The notes under the pieces: model-generated
What the model was told of the DNA's origin: nothing
The model's database searches: none
The model's input: only the letters and a program-made list of their open reading frames with translations
Shown here: positions 1-6,002 of the stretch, in pieces
How the letters are laid out: each line of letters opens with the position of its first letter
How positions within the stretch are numbered: position 1 is the stretch's first letter
Position numbers and translations under genes: made by a program
Origin: JBCDBH01 sp039184055
GTDB lineage: Bacteria; Acidobacteriota; Thermoanaerobaculia; Multivoradales; J023
Reading direction: 5' to 3'
DNA: 8,024 bases
Assembly: GCA_039184055.1 (NCBI GenBank)
Contig: JBCDBH010000275.1
Span: 1-8,024, forward strand

Positions 1-1232
1 CCCCGGCGCACCCGATAACGCAGACCGGTTTGGTGGTCGAGCTTGTCGTCCGCCGATAGGCCCGCGTAGGCGGTTTGAAAGTCCGCCGTGGAGCCTCGGG
101 GCACGCGCAGGGTGTATTGCTTGGGTAGGTAGAGATCCCCGGACCAGATTTCGCGGCTCAGACCCGGATTGAGCTGTCGCAGGTCAGCGAGCTCGATCCC
201 GGCTTCGCGTGCCAGCGTCGGGGTCGCGACGTAATGATCGGCCACGAACTCGTCCCAGCTGAGCGGCGCCATCGGCGTGAAACCCGGGAAATGACGCTCG
301 CGGTGATGATAGACGCTCGCCGCGGCGACGAACTCACTGTAGAAGTTCCGTGAGGCGAACCCGAAGGTTCGTGATCGGTAGTCACGGCTGATGGTGCCGA
401 TATCGCGGGTGCCGAGCTTGCGGACCGCGCGCGCCATGCCGTTGGCACCGTGGTTGTAGGCGGTCAGCGCCAGGGGCCAGGTGCCGAGGCGTTCGTGATT
501 GCGGGCGAGCAGCCGGGCGGCAGCGTCGGCGGCGCGAAACGGATCGTGGCGCTCATCGGTTTCGGCGCTCATGGTGAGATACGAGCGCGCCGTCGACGCC
601 ATGAATTGAAAGAGGCCGCTGGCCGCTGCTTTCGAACGCGCTTCATTGCGAAACATGCTTTCGACGAACGGCAACCGCGCCAGCTCGGTCGGCAAGCCAC
701 GCCGGGCGAAGGTCTCCTCGAACGTCTCCATATAGAGACCGGAGCGCTCGACCGCTTCGGCGAATTGATTGCGCAAACAGGTTTGGTGGCGGATCCGGTC
801 CATCGCGGCGCGGTATTTCGCCGGCCCGCCCGGGATATCCGCGAACAACGAAGCGACGCGTTCTTCCTGGGCTTCGAAGCCGTCTCGACTCCGGCCCGCG
901 GCCAGATCGGAGAGCACCCGGCGGAAGAGCGTCTTCTGCGCTTCGATTCGCTTGCGCTTGACGAGACGTTGCCGCGTTTCGCTTTGGTCGGCGACGTCCG
1001 ACAGATCGATCACCGTGTAGATGATGTCGAGGTGCCGATTGTCGTGAACCAAAACCTTGTCGTCGTCGAATTTGCTGTAGACGAGCTTCCAGAAAGCGAC
1101 GTTGGCCGACAATTCTTGTGGCACGGGAAAGAGGCGCGGGTCGAGAGGCTCAGGCTCGGCGGCCGAAGCCGAGAGGCCGAGGAAGGGACCCGAGACGAGA
1201 AGAGCGAGGAGAACGAGCGTAGGTCGCATCAT
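1..1232 (-). CDS. MltD-like membrane/periplasmic lytic transglycosylase, 3' end outside window
   Basis: Murein lytic transglycosylase (SLT, goose-lysozyme-like fold) that would cleave the MurNAc-GlcNAc bond in the periplasm, forming 1,6-anhydro-MurNAc ends. 410 complete codons are readable from an ATGATG start at 1232 and the frame is open to the left edge. Residues 1-25 form a signal peptide (hydrophobic LVLLALLVSG core, ASAA cleavage region) with no lipobox Cys. The catalytic domain lies around residues 155-310: PFVESMFRNEARS with predicted catalytic Glu191, GLFQFM at 206-211, and AYNHG at 258-262, the usual SLT signature trio. Residues 325-380 resemble the NPGL...GDLYLPKQYTLRVP linker typical of MltD-type enzymes. 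The last readable residues (YRVRR, then G) look like the start of a LysM peptidoglycan-binding domain, but that is inference since the rest is missing. No strong Shine-Dalgarno is visible. It is divergent from the sulfurtransferase operon. Family assignment is secure; the exact subfamily is not. Confidence 0.9.
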   Translation of the reverse strand, partial: MMRPTLVLLALLVSGPFLGLSASAAEPEPLDPRLFPVPQELSANVAFWKLVYSKFDDDKVLVHDNRHLDIIYTVIDLSDVADQSETRQRLVKRKRIEAQKTLFRRVLSDLAAGRSRDGFEAQEERVASLFADIPGGPAKYRAAMDRIRHQTCLRNQFAEAVERSGLYMETFEETFARRGLPTELARLPFVESMFRNEARSKAAASGLFQFMASTARSYLTMSAETDERHDPFRAADAAARLLARNHERLGTWPLALTAYNHGANGMARAVRKLGTRDIGTISRDYRSRTFGFASRNFYSEFVAAASVYHHRERHFPGFTPMAPLSWDEFVADHYVATPTLAREAGIELADLRQLNPGLSREIWSGDLYLPKQYTLRVPRGSTADFQTAYAGLSADDKLDHQTGLRYRVRR

Positions 1233-1366
1233 CGTAGCCACAGGGAGTATATCGTCGGTGGGGCATAAAAGGTTTGCCGATCGGGGCAGACCGTCCACTC
1301 GGTGGGACGGACGCACACCCGGCTCGATATGCCAGAATGCCGTTTTACGTTTGGAGGATCCAGTCG
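1233..1366. promoter_or_regulatory. Divergent intergenic region with two adjacent hairpins
   Basis: This gap separates the leftward transglycosylase from the rightward sseA-sufE pair and should hold both promoters. On the minus strand TATACT (1246-1251) is a fair -10 match, but it sits very close to the start codon and no convincing -35 is seen. On the plus strand CAGAAT (1334-1339) is a weak -10 candidate without a clear -35. Two hairpins are visible: GGTTTGCC (1271-1278) with GGCAGACC (1285-1292), 8 bp with one G-T pair around a 6-base loop; and CCGTCC (1291-1296) with GGACGG (1305-1310). They share bases 1291-1292, so both cannot form completely at once. Neither is followed by a T-run, so they are not obvious terminators. 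Promoter positions here are uncertain. Confidence 0.35.
1353..1357 (+). promoter_or_regulatory. Ribosome binding site of sseA (decides the start)
   Basis: GGAGG lies 9 bases before the ATG at 1367. The same frame is open further upstream, with ATGs at 1274 and 1337, but neither has a comparable Shine-Dalgarno, and the extra residues have no counterpart in this family. This fixes the start at 1367. Confidence 0.85.
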
Positions 1367-2254
1367 ATGCAAGACACTAGCCATACTGACTCCGCGGTCG
1401 ACGGTCGCGGTTATGCCCACCCCGAAGTTTTGGTGACGACCCAATGGGTCGCCGATCACCTGAACGACTCGTCGATTCGTATCATCGAATCCAATGAAGA
1501 TCCCCTGGTTTATCGCGCTGGTCACATCACTGGCGCGGTCGAGGTCGATTGGGCGCGCGACCTGAATGACCAGGTGCGTCGTGACTATCTCGACCAGCCG
1601 GCGTTCGAGGCACTGATGCGTCGCATCGGTGTCGACCACGACACCACCGTGGTGTTCTACGGCGATCGAAACAATTGGTGGGCCACGTACGCCTTCTGGG
1701 TGTTCCAGCTCTACGGTCACACCAACGCCAAGATCATGGACGGCGGACGCCAGAAATGGGAAGCCGAAGGCCGCGAGCTGACCCGTGAAGAGCCTCGGGT
1801 CACGCCGAGTCACTATGTGGCGCCGAAACGCAACGACGCGGAGATCCGCGCGTTTCGTGACCAGGTTCTGCGTCATGTCGAGAGCGAGCGACCGCTGGTC
1901 GACGTACGGAGCCCGCAGGAATTCCGTGGCGAGCTGCTCCACATGCCCGACTATCCGAACGAAGGCTCCCTGCGCGGTGGCCACGTGCCGGGCGCGAAGA
2001 ACGTGCCGTGGGCGTCGGCGGTGGCCGATGACGGTACGTTCAAGGAAGCGGCGCGTCTGCGTGAGATCTACGAGTCGACCAACGGCTTGTCTCCCGCCGA
2101 TGACGTCGTCACCTATTGCCGTATCGGTGAGCGCAGCAGCCACACGTGGTTCGTGCTCACCTACCTGCTCGGTTACGAGCGGGTACGCAACTACGACGGC
2201 AGCTGGACCGAGTGGGGCAACCTGGTCGGGGTGCCGATCGAGACAGGTGCATGA
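1367..2254 (+). CDS. sseA: Thiosulfate sulfurtransferase, two rhodanese domains (SseA/CysA type)
   Basis: 295-residue cytoplasmic sulfurtransferase that would take sulfane sulfur from thiosulfate (or a related donor) onto an active-site cysteine and pass it to cyanide in vitro or a protein acceptor in vivo. The N-terminal rhodanese domain (about 20-140) has VYRAGHITGAVEVDW and FYGDRNNWWA; at the loop corresponding to the active site it carries Asp instead of Cys, so it is the structural, inactive half, as is normal. The C-terminal domain (about 160-290) has VDVRSPQEF, GHVPGAKNVPW and the active loop CRIGERSSHTWF with catalytic Cys251. CRIGERSS and NYDGSWTEWGNLVG closely resemble, from memory, the mycobacterial CysA2/SseA enzymes. 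There is no signal peptide. The stop overlaps the start of sufE by four bases (ATGA), indicating an operon and a likely sulfur donor-acceptor relationship. Physiological donor unknown. Confidence 0.93.
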   Translation: MQDTSHTDSAVDGRGYAHPEVLVTTQWVADHLNDSSIRIIESNEDPLVYRAGHITGAVEVDWARDLNDQVRRDYLDQPAFEALMRRIGVDHDTTVVFYGDRNNWWATYAFWVFQLYGHTNAKIMDGGRQKWEAEGRELTREEPRVTPSHYVAPKRNDAEIRAFRDQVLRHVESERPLVDVRSPQEFRGELLHMPDYPNEGSLRGGHVPGAKNVPWASAVADDGTFKEAARLREIYESTNGLSPADDVVTYCRIGERSSHTWFVLTYLLGYERVRNYDGSWTEWGNLVGVPIETGA

Positions 2255-2682
2255 GCGGACTGGACGACGTCGCCGACACTCTCGAGCTACTCGACCGCAA
2301 CGATCGGATCGATTTCTTGATCGACATCGCCGATCGCTTCCACGAAGTGCCTGGGGAGATCGCCACGCGTCCGTTTGGCGACGAGCACAAAGTGCCGGCT
2401 TGTGAATCGGAAGCTTACGTCTGGGCGACGGGACGCACCGACGGTACCCTCGACTTCCATTTCGCGGTCGAGAACCCACAAGGGATCTCGGCCAAAGCGA
2501 TGGCGGTCTTGCTCGGTGAGCACCTCTCCGGAGCGCCGCTCGAAGAGGTCGAGGCACTCGATGGCGAGATCGTCTACAAGATCTTCGGTCGTGAGCTCTC
2601 GATGGGCAAGACGATGGGCCTGATGGGCATGGTGTCGATGGTCGCCTCGTCGGCGAAAAAGGCTCAGACGAGAATCGCCTGA
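2251..2682 (+). CDS. sufE: SufE-like cysteine-desulfuration/sulfur acceptor protein
   Basis: 143-residue SufE-family protein. SufE accepts persulfide sulfur on a conserved cysteine and hands it to Fe-S assembly machinery; in E. coli it works with SufS. Here the conserved motif is KVPACESEAYVWA with the acceptor Cys at residue 51, the same number as Cys51 of E. coli SufE. An N-terminal helix region (LELLDRNDRIDFLIDIADRF) and the later ENPQGISAKAMAVLLGEHLSG segment follow the family pattern. The start is the ATG inside the ATGA overlap with sseA; only a weak AGG (2245-2247) precedes it, which suggests translational coupling. The residues upstream in the open frame are shadow of sseA. Its partner here is probably the sulfurtransferase rather than a SufS, since no cysteine desulfurase gene is in the window. 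The same sseA-sufE pairing is known in mycobacteria (Rv3283-Rv3284), recalled from memory. The last codons form one arm of a terminator hairpin. Confidence 0.93.
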   Translation: MSGLDDVADTLELLDRNDRIDFLIDIADRFHEVPGEIATRPFGDEHKVPACESEAYVWATGRTDGTLDFHFAVENPQGISAKAMAVLLGEHLSGAPLEEVEALDGEIVYKIFGRELSMGKTMGLMGMVSMVASSAKKAQTRIA

Positions 2683-2687
2683 GCCTT
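2656..2687 (-). terminator. Intrinsic terminator of the redoxin-cytochrome-monooxygenase gene, overlapping the sufE 3' end
   Basis: Perfect 9-bp stem AAGGCTCAG (2659-2667) / CTGAGCCTT (2679-2687), with an inner CGA/TCG extension across one mismatch. Read leftwards the stem runs into TTTTT (complement of 2656-2660), a classic rho-independent layout 36 bp past the TAG of the large leftward gene. Read rightwards the hairpin is followed only by TTCGGTCC, so it would terminate sufE less efficiently. The left arm and loop lie within the last sufE codons. Confidence 0.8.
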
Positions 2688-2722
2688 CGGTCCGTCTTGC
2701 GGTGGTACGAAGAGTTGAAGCT

Positions 2723-5221
2723 CTACTGGTTCAGCACCCGCTGGAAGCCCGGGTGATCCGGAAAGAGCTTAGCGCCTTCGCTCCACGTTTCGTTCGCTTT
2801 CTTGTCCTTACCGAGCTGGGTTTGCAGACGACCGAGCTGAAGGTACGTCGTGGCTCGTTGCGCATCTGATGTCGTGGTCTCTTCGGAATCGAGCACGCGC
2901 TTGTACATGCCTTCGGCTTGACTCATCAGATCGCCATCTTGGGACTCGGCGTAGAGCCACGCCTTGGCCAAGCGAGCGCCGCCGTTCTTGGGATCGAGCC
3001 GCAAGGCTTTGTCGAAGGCGGCATCGGCGGCGAGCCCGAGCTGCCACTGTCGTTCCGGGCTCTCGACATAGGCGCTGGCGTAGGCGAGAAGCACGCCGAC
3101 AGCGGTGTGAAGCTGTGGATTCGTACTCGACTTGGCACGATCCTCGGCGAGCTCGAGCACGCTGGTGAAGTCGTTCGAGCTGCTCAGCTCGAGAAGCAAC
3201 GCGCGGCCCTGTCGCGCCCATAGATCGGTGCTTTCGAGCTGGTCGAGCCATTGCTCGGTGGTCCGTTCCCCGCCGTTGCTTTCATATGCCTGTGCGGCCT
3301 GCTCGCCATCGGCAGTTTGGCGCCATGACACCCGCGCGGCCCGACGCAGCTGACGCGCCGCCTGGCCATCTTTGGGAAGGATGGTCAGGTAGAACTCGGC
3401 CATTTCCTCGTCCGAGCCCCAACCCCAGGTGACGCGTTCGGGTGGAGAATGAGGGTTGTAGGGGTTGTCGGCCGAGTTGTCGAAGCGGAGCTTGCCTTCG
3501 ATACGGCTTCCAGCCGGAATGGTGACGGGCTTCCGATAGCTGTAGATCCCCTGCCAGCGCAGGTCCCAATCGGTGACGTGGAGCAAAGGCAGGACGTCGC
3601 CATCGGGGAGGATCGCGTCGACGATCGCCTCACGACCGAGGTAATGCATGTGAGGTGCGATGTCGACCAATTGCATCTCGGCCGGCACCTCCATGGATAG
3701 ATGGCGCCAGTAGTCGGCGTCGCCAGCTGGGATGTCGACGTCTTGCGTGCCGACGAAGAGAGCGTCGACGCCACGTTCCACCGGTCCTTTGGCGAAATAA
3801 AAGGCGATCGAGCTCTGATCGCGGGTTTCGCGACCGGTGAGGTGGTAGTGCACCTCGAGAATGATGTCGCCGCCGGCTGGGAGGTCGAAGCCATGGCCGT
3901 CGGGTAGCTCGTAGGGGGCGACGCCTGGAGCCCAGCCGCCGAGCGCGTTGGCGCCGTCGTAGGACATGAAGCCACCGGTGCCAAAGACCGAAAAGCCTGG
4001 TTTGGGGTCCTTCGCGTCTTCTTGTCGACCGCGACCGCTGTAGTCGATGAAGTAGTTACAGTGATGCACCACCGACGGATCACCCGGCTTGAAGTCCATC
4101 GCCACGACTACCTTGTCTTCGGCCATCTCCATTGGCAAGACGAAGTAGCGATAGATGTCCTCGCCATCGGCGGGCAAATCGTAAGCTTCGGACATGGTGA
4201 GCACCAGATCGGGCTCACCGAGCGCCCACTCCTGTTTCTCGATCGGCTCGATGGGTAGCAGATCCTCGGCCGGTCCACGCGGTGCATTGTTGGCGGCCCA
4301 CGTGGCGAGCAGCTCGATCTGGTCATCGCTCAAGAAATGCTCTTCGCGGAATTGGCCAGCACCGCGTTTGGCGCGCCATGGAGGCATCAAACGTTCGCTG
4401 GTCGCGATCGTGATCATTTTCGACCAGCGCTTTGCCGTCGTGTACGAATCGAGCACGAAAGGGGCGACGCCTGCATCGCTGTGACAGCTGACACAGTTGG
4501 CGTTGAGGATCGGTGCGACGTGTGAGGTGTACACCGGCTCCTCGTTCTTTTCCGGCCAGTCGACGAAGACACAGCCGATCGCCGTGGTGCGAGTCTGCTC
4601 CTCGACACGACCGGCGGTCACGGCTTGCATGGCGTTGAGCAGGTCGTGTTCACGAGCCTCGGGACGCACCTTGGTCAGGCTGGGAAAGCGATCGTCGATC
4701 CGTCCCCGGTAGACGAGACGATCGGCGACGTCGACGACAAACGCCGAAGGCACGATCTTGGGACGCACCTGCTTGGCCAACACACCGTTGGCGTCGTGAA
4801 TCAGCGGCAAGGCGAGCTCGAACTCATCGCGGAACGTCTTTGCGTTCTGCCACGAGATCTCGGGATTCGACATCACGGCATAGAGCTCGACCCCGACTGC
4901 TTCCGCTTCCTTGTGGAGTTGATTCAGCCGCGGCACGTAGCGACGGGAGATCATGCAGCCATCGTCGAGAAACACCAGCGCGACGGGGCGAGCTCGCTTC
5001 TCGAGCCCGATCCGCACGATGTCACCGTCGATGGTGAGCGCGCGTACGCCGATCAACTCGATCGTTTCAGCCGTGGCCGTCCCCGACTCATCGGTGCTCG
5101 GCGCGTGGTGGTGGTGATGCTCGGTGCTGTCGTCGCCAACGACCGTTGACCCCCAAAGAGCCAGGCTGATGATGAGAGCGAGTAGCAGAACGCTATGACG
5201 GAATGGGTGGCTCGAGGTCAT
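2723..5221 (-). CDS. Exported redoxin - cytochrome c - PHM-like copper monooxygenase fusion with TPR-like tail
   Basis: 832-residue multi-domain redox protein, probably periplasmic. Residues 1-29 form a signal peptide, followed by a His run (HHHHH, 35-39). Residues about 52-220 are a peroxiredoxin/AhpC-TSA-like thioredoxin fold: FLDDGCMISRRYVPRLN with Cys89, PSAFVVDVADRLVYRGRIDD, and a second Cys217 in AIGC that could act as partner. Residues about 228-315 are a single-haem cytochrome c domain, CVSCH (243-247) with Met279 (MPPW) as likely distal ligand. Residues about 330-620 match the two-domain type II copper monooxygenase core (PHM/DBH family): His386-His387 and His458 (CuH set), His524-x-His526 and Met607 (CuM set). 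Residues about 630-832 are helical with TPR-like repeats (FDKALRLDPKNGGARLAKAW, YLQLGRLQTQLGK). Start: ATG 5221 with GGAG (5230-5233) 8 bases upstream. A TetR operator overlaps its promoter. Plausible role: copper-dependent hydroxylation or oxidation fed with electrons by the fused haem; substrate unknown. Confidence 0.94.
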   Translation of the reverse strand: MTSSHPFRHSVLLLALIISLALWGSTVVGDDSTEHHHHHAPSTDESGTATAETIELIGVRALTIDGDIVRIGLEKRARPVALVFLDDGCMISRRYVPRLNQLHKEAEAVGVELYAVMSNPEISWQNAKTFRDEFELALPLIHDANGVLAKQVRPKIVPSAFVVDVADRLVYRGRIDDRFPSLTKVRPEAREHDLLNAMQAVTAGRVEEQTRTTAIGCVFVDWPEKNEEPVYTSHVAPILNANCVSCHSDAGVAPFVLDSYTTAKRWSKMITIATSERLMPPWRAKRGAGQFREEHFLSDDQIELLATWAANNAPRGPAEDLLPIEPIEKQEWALGEPDLVLTMSEAYDLPADGEDIYRYFVLPMEMAEDKVVVAMDFKPGDPSVVHHCNYFIDYSGRGRQEDAKDPKPGFSVFGTGGFMSYDGANALGGWAPGVAPYELPDGHGFDLPAGGDIILEVHYHLTGRETRDQSSIAFYFAKGPVERGVDALFVGTQDVDIPAGDADYWRHLSMEVPAEMQLVDIAPHMHYLGREAIVDAILPDGDVLPLLHVTDWDLRWQGIYSYRKPVTIPAGSRIEGKLRFDNSADNPYNPHSPPERVTWGWGSDEEMAEFYLTILPKDGQAARQLRRAARVSWRQTADGEQAAQAYESNGGERTTEQWLDQLESTDLWARQGRALLLELSSSNDFTSVLELAEDRAKSSTNPQLHTAVGVLLAYASAYVESPERQWQLGLAADAAFDKALRLDPKNGGARLAKAWLYAESQDGDLMSQAEGMYKRVLDSEETTTSDAQRATTYLQLGRLQTQLGKDKKANETWSEGAKLFPDHPGFQRVLNQ

Positions 5222-5238
5222 GGTGAAGTCTCCATCGT

Positions 5239-5266
5239 GATGATCATCCAGAGTGGCGTATCTGGA
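5239..5266 (-). promoter_or_regulatory. Structured 5' leader of the fusion gene
   Basis: Between the predicted transcript start (about 5272) and the start codon at 5221 lies a short stem TCCAGA (5247-5252) / TCTGGA (5261-5266) with an 8-base loop. It overlaps by two bases the perfect 10-bp palindrome GATGATCATC (5239-5248). The two together could be an mRNA hairpin affecting translation or a site for a second DNA-binding protein. No T-run follows, so it is not a terminator. Function is not established. Confidence 0.35.
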
Positions 5267-5271
5267 TTAAG

Positions 5272-5289
5272 TGAGACAATTATGTCTCA
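5272..5289. promoter_or_regulatory. Predicted TetR operator at the fusion-gene promoter
   Basis: Perfect inverted repeat TGAGACA-ATTA-TGTCTCA, 18 bp, of the size bound by TetR-family dimers. It covers the predicted -10 box (5279-5284), so a bound repressor would block RNA polymerase. A copy matching at 14 of 18 positions lies in the tetR promoter at 5907-5924, which ties both sites to the adjacent repressor gene. Assignment to that regulator is inference from position and repetition. Confidence 0.75.
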
Positions 5290-5306
5290 AATGAGCTGGA
5301 TGTCAA
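5279..5306 (-). promoter_or_regulatory. Sigma70-type promoter of the fusion gene
   Basis: On the minus strand a perfect -35 box TTGACA (5301-5306) is followed after 16 bases by CATAAT (5279-5284), five of six matches to the -10 consensus. The -35 box overlaps the TGA stop of tetR (5303-5305). Transcription would begin near 5272, giving a leader of about 50 bases. Confidence 0.7.
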
Positions 5307-5854
5307 CCTGCATCTGAGGCTGAAAGACCGCCGATGATCGTGCGGAATACGAGCCCCGGTGCATCCCTACGCGCGATCCAACCTTCGTGTGCCGAGGTCC
5401 ATGCGGCGTAGATCAGCGCGTCGAGAGCGGCCACGACCCAGGCGTCGGGCACATCGGTGGCGATGGTGCCTTCTTGCTTGACCGCCGCGACCAGCTCGCT
5501 CATCTCACGGAGCTGACGGTCGATCTCGGCGGTGATCTCGGGGTCGGTCTTGGTAGCCGCTTCCAAGGTGAGGAAGTGGTACTGGTCGCCGAGGGGCACG
5601 ATCGCTTCGATCACGGCGCGAAGGATTTCGGTCGCGCTGGTGTCACGAGAAATGTCGACCATAGCGCGATCGGTCGCGGCGATGGCTTCGCGGGTCAGGG
5701 CGTGGATGAGTCCGTCACGCGAGCCGAAATGACGATGCAGCGTGGCGCGACCGACACCGGCGCGTTGCGCGATGTCTTCGAGCGAGGCTCCCGGTTGCGC
5801 GGCTAACGTGGTGATGGCGGATTGGATCAGGGTGTCGCGGGTCGACGGTCGCAT
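5303..5854 (-). CDS. TetR/AcrR-family transcriptional repressor
   Basis: 183-residue regulator of typical TetR size. The N-terminal DNA-binding domain has the family signature: SLEDIAQRAGVGRATLHRHF (residues 24-43) as helix-turn-helix, followed by GSRDGLIHALTREAI. Residues about 70-180 form an all-helical ligand-binding and dimerisation domain with no recognisable ligand family; it contains DALIYAAWTSAHEGW. The start is the only suitable ATG at 5854, with purine-rich GAGAGA a few bases upstream. It lies on the same strand as the redoxin-cytochrome-monooxygenase gene, 81 bp upstream of it, with no terminator between, so some co-transcription is possible. Matching 18-bp inverted repeats at its own promoter and at that of the downstream gene indicate autoregulation and control of that gene. 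The inducer is unknown and may be the substrate or product of the enzyme. Confidence 0.92.
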   Translation of the reverse strand: MRPSTRDTLIQSAITTLAAQPGASLEDIAQRAGVGRATLHRHFGSRDGLIHALTREAIAATDRAMVDISRDTSATEILRAVIEAIVPLGDQYHFLTLEAATKTDPEITAEIDRQLREMSELVAAVKQEGTIATDVPDAWVVAALDALIYAAWTSAHEGWIARRDAPGLVFRTIIGGLSASDAG

Positions 5855-5905
5855 GATGCGTCTCTCGTATGTGGCTGGTTAGTAGGTTCGACTCTCATGT
5901 TCTAT

Positions 5906-5935
5906 TTGATACAACATTGTCTCATTTCAGGTCAA
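5906..5935 (-). promoter_or_regulatory. Promoter of the tetR gene
   Basis: On the minus strand TTGACC (5930-5935) as -35 is followed after 18 bases by TATCAA (5906-5911), four of six -10 matches. The transcript start would fall near 5899, leaving a leader of about 45 bases. It is weaker than the promoter of the downstream gene, as is common for repressor genes. The operator-like repeat 5907-5924 covers the spacer and most of the -10. Confidence 0.6.
5907..5924. promoter_or_regulatory. Second predicted TetR operator (autoregulatory)
   Basis: TGATACA-ACAT-TGTCTCA, 18 bp, is an imperfect inverted repeat (one arm mismatch, G to T) with the same half-sites and spacing as the site at 5272-5289. 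It lies inside the tetR promoter. The less perfect symmetry suggests weaker binding than at the enzyme promoter, which is inference. Confidence 0.7.
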
Positions 5936-5966
5936 GCCTTCGCCACCTGATGCGTTTCGCACCGGA

Positions 5967-5989
5967 GGAGCGTCGGCTGAGCCGACTCC
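5967..5989. terminator. Hairpin downstream of the beta-propeller gene, no T-run
   Basis: TCGGC (5973-5977) pairs with GCCGA (5981-5985) around a TGA loop, and flanking GGAG (5967-5970) / CTCC (5986-5989) extends the stem across a small bulge. It follows the leftward gene stop at 6003 by about 14 bases and precedes the tetR promoter. There is no U-tract on either strand, so it is at best a weak or factor-assisted terminator, or an mRNA 3'-end stabiliser. Confidence 0.4.
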
Positions 5990-6002
5990 AGCGGAATCGT
6001 GA

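Noticed and set aside
450..1268. 272-codon plus-strand open frame
   Set aside because: Antisense to the lytic transglycosylase, whose signal peptide and catalytic motifs are clear; the translation is Arg/Glu-rich with no recognisable domain.
1229..2557. 442-codon minus-strand open frame
   Set aside because: Antisense across both sseA and sufE, which have clear catalytic motifs; long antisense frames are expected in GC-rich DNA.
4625..5149. 174-codon plus-strand open frame
   Set aside because: Antisense to the redoxin domain of the fusion gene; no start signal or domain.
5247..5266. Attenuator or terminator before the fusion gene
   Set aside because: The 6-bp stem has no following T-run, and the promoter and ribosome site around it are intact.
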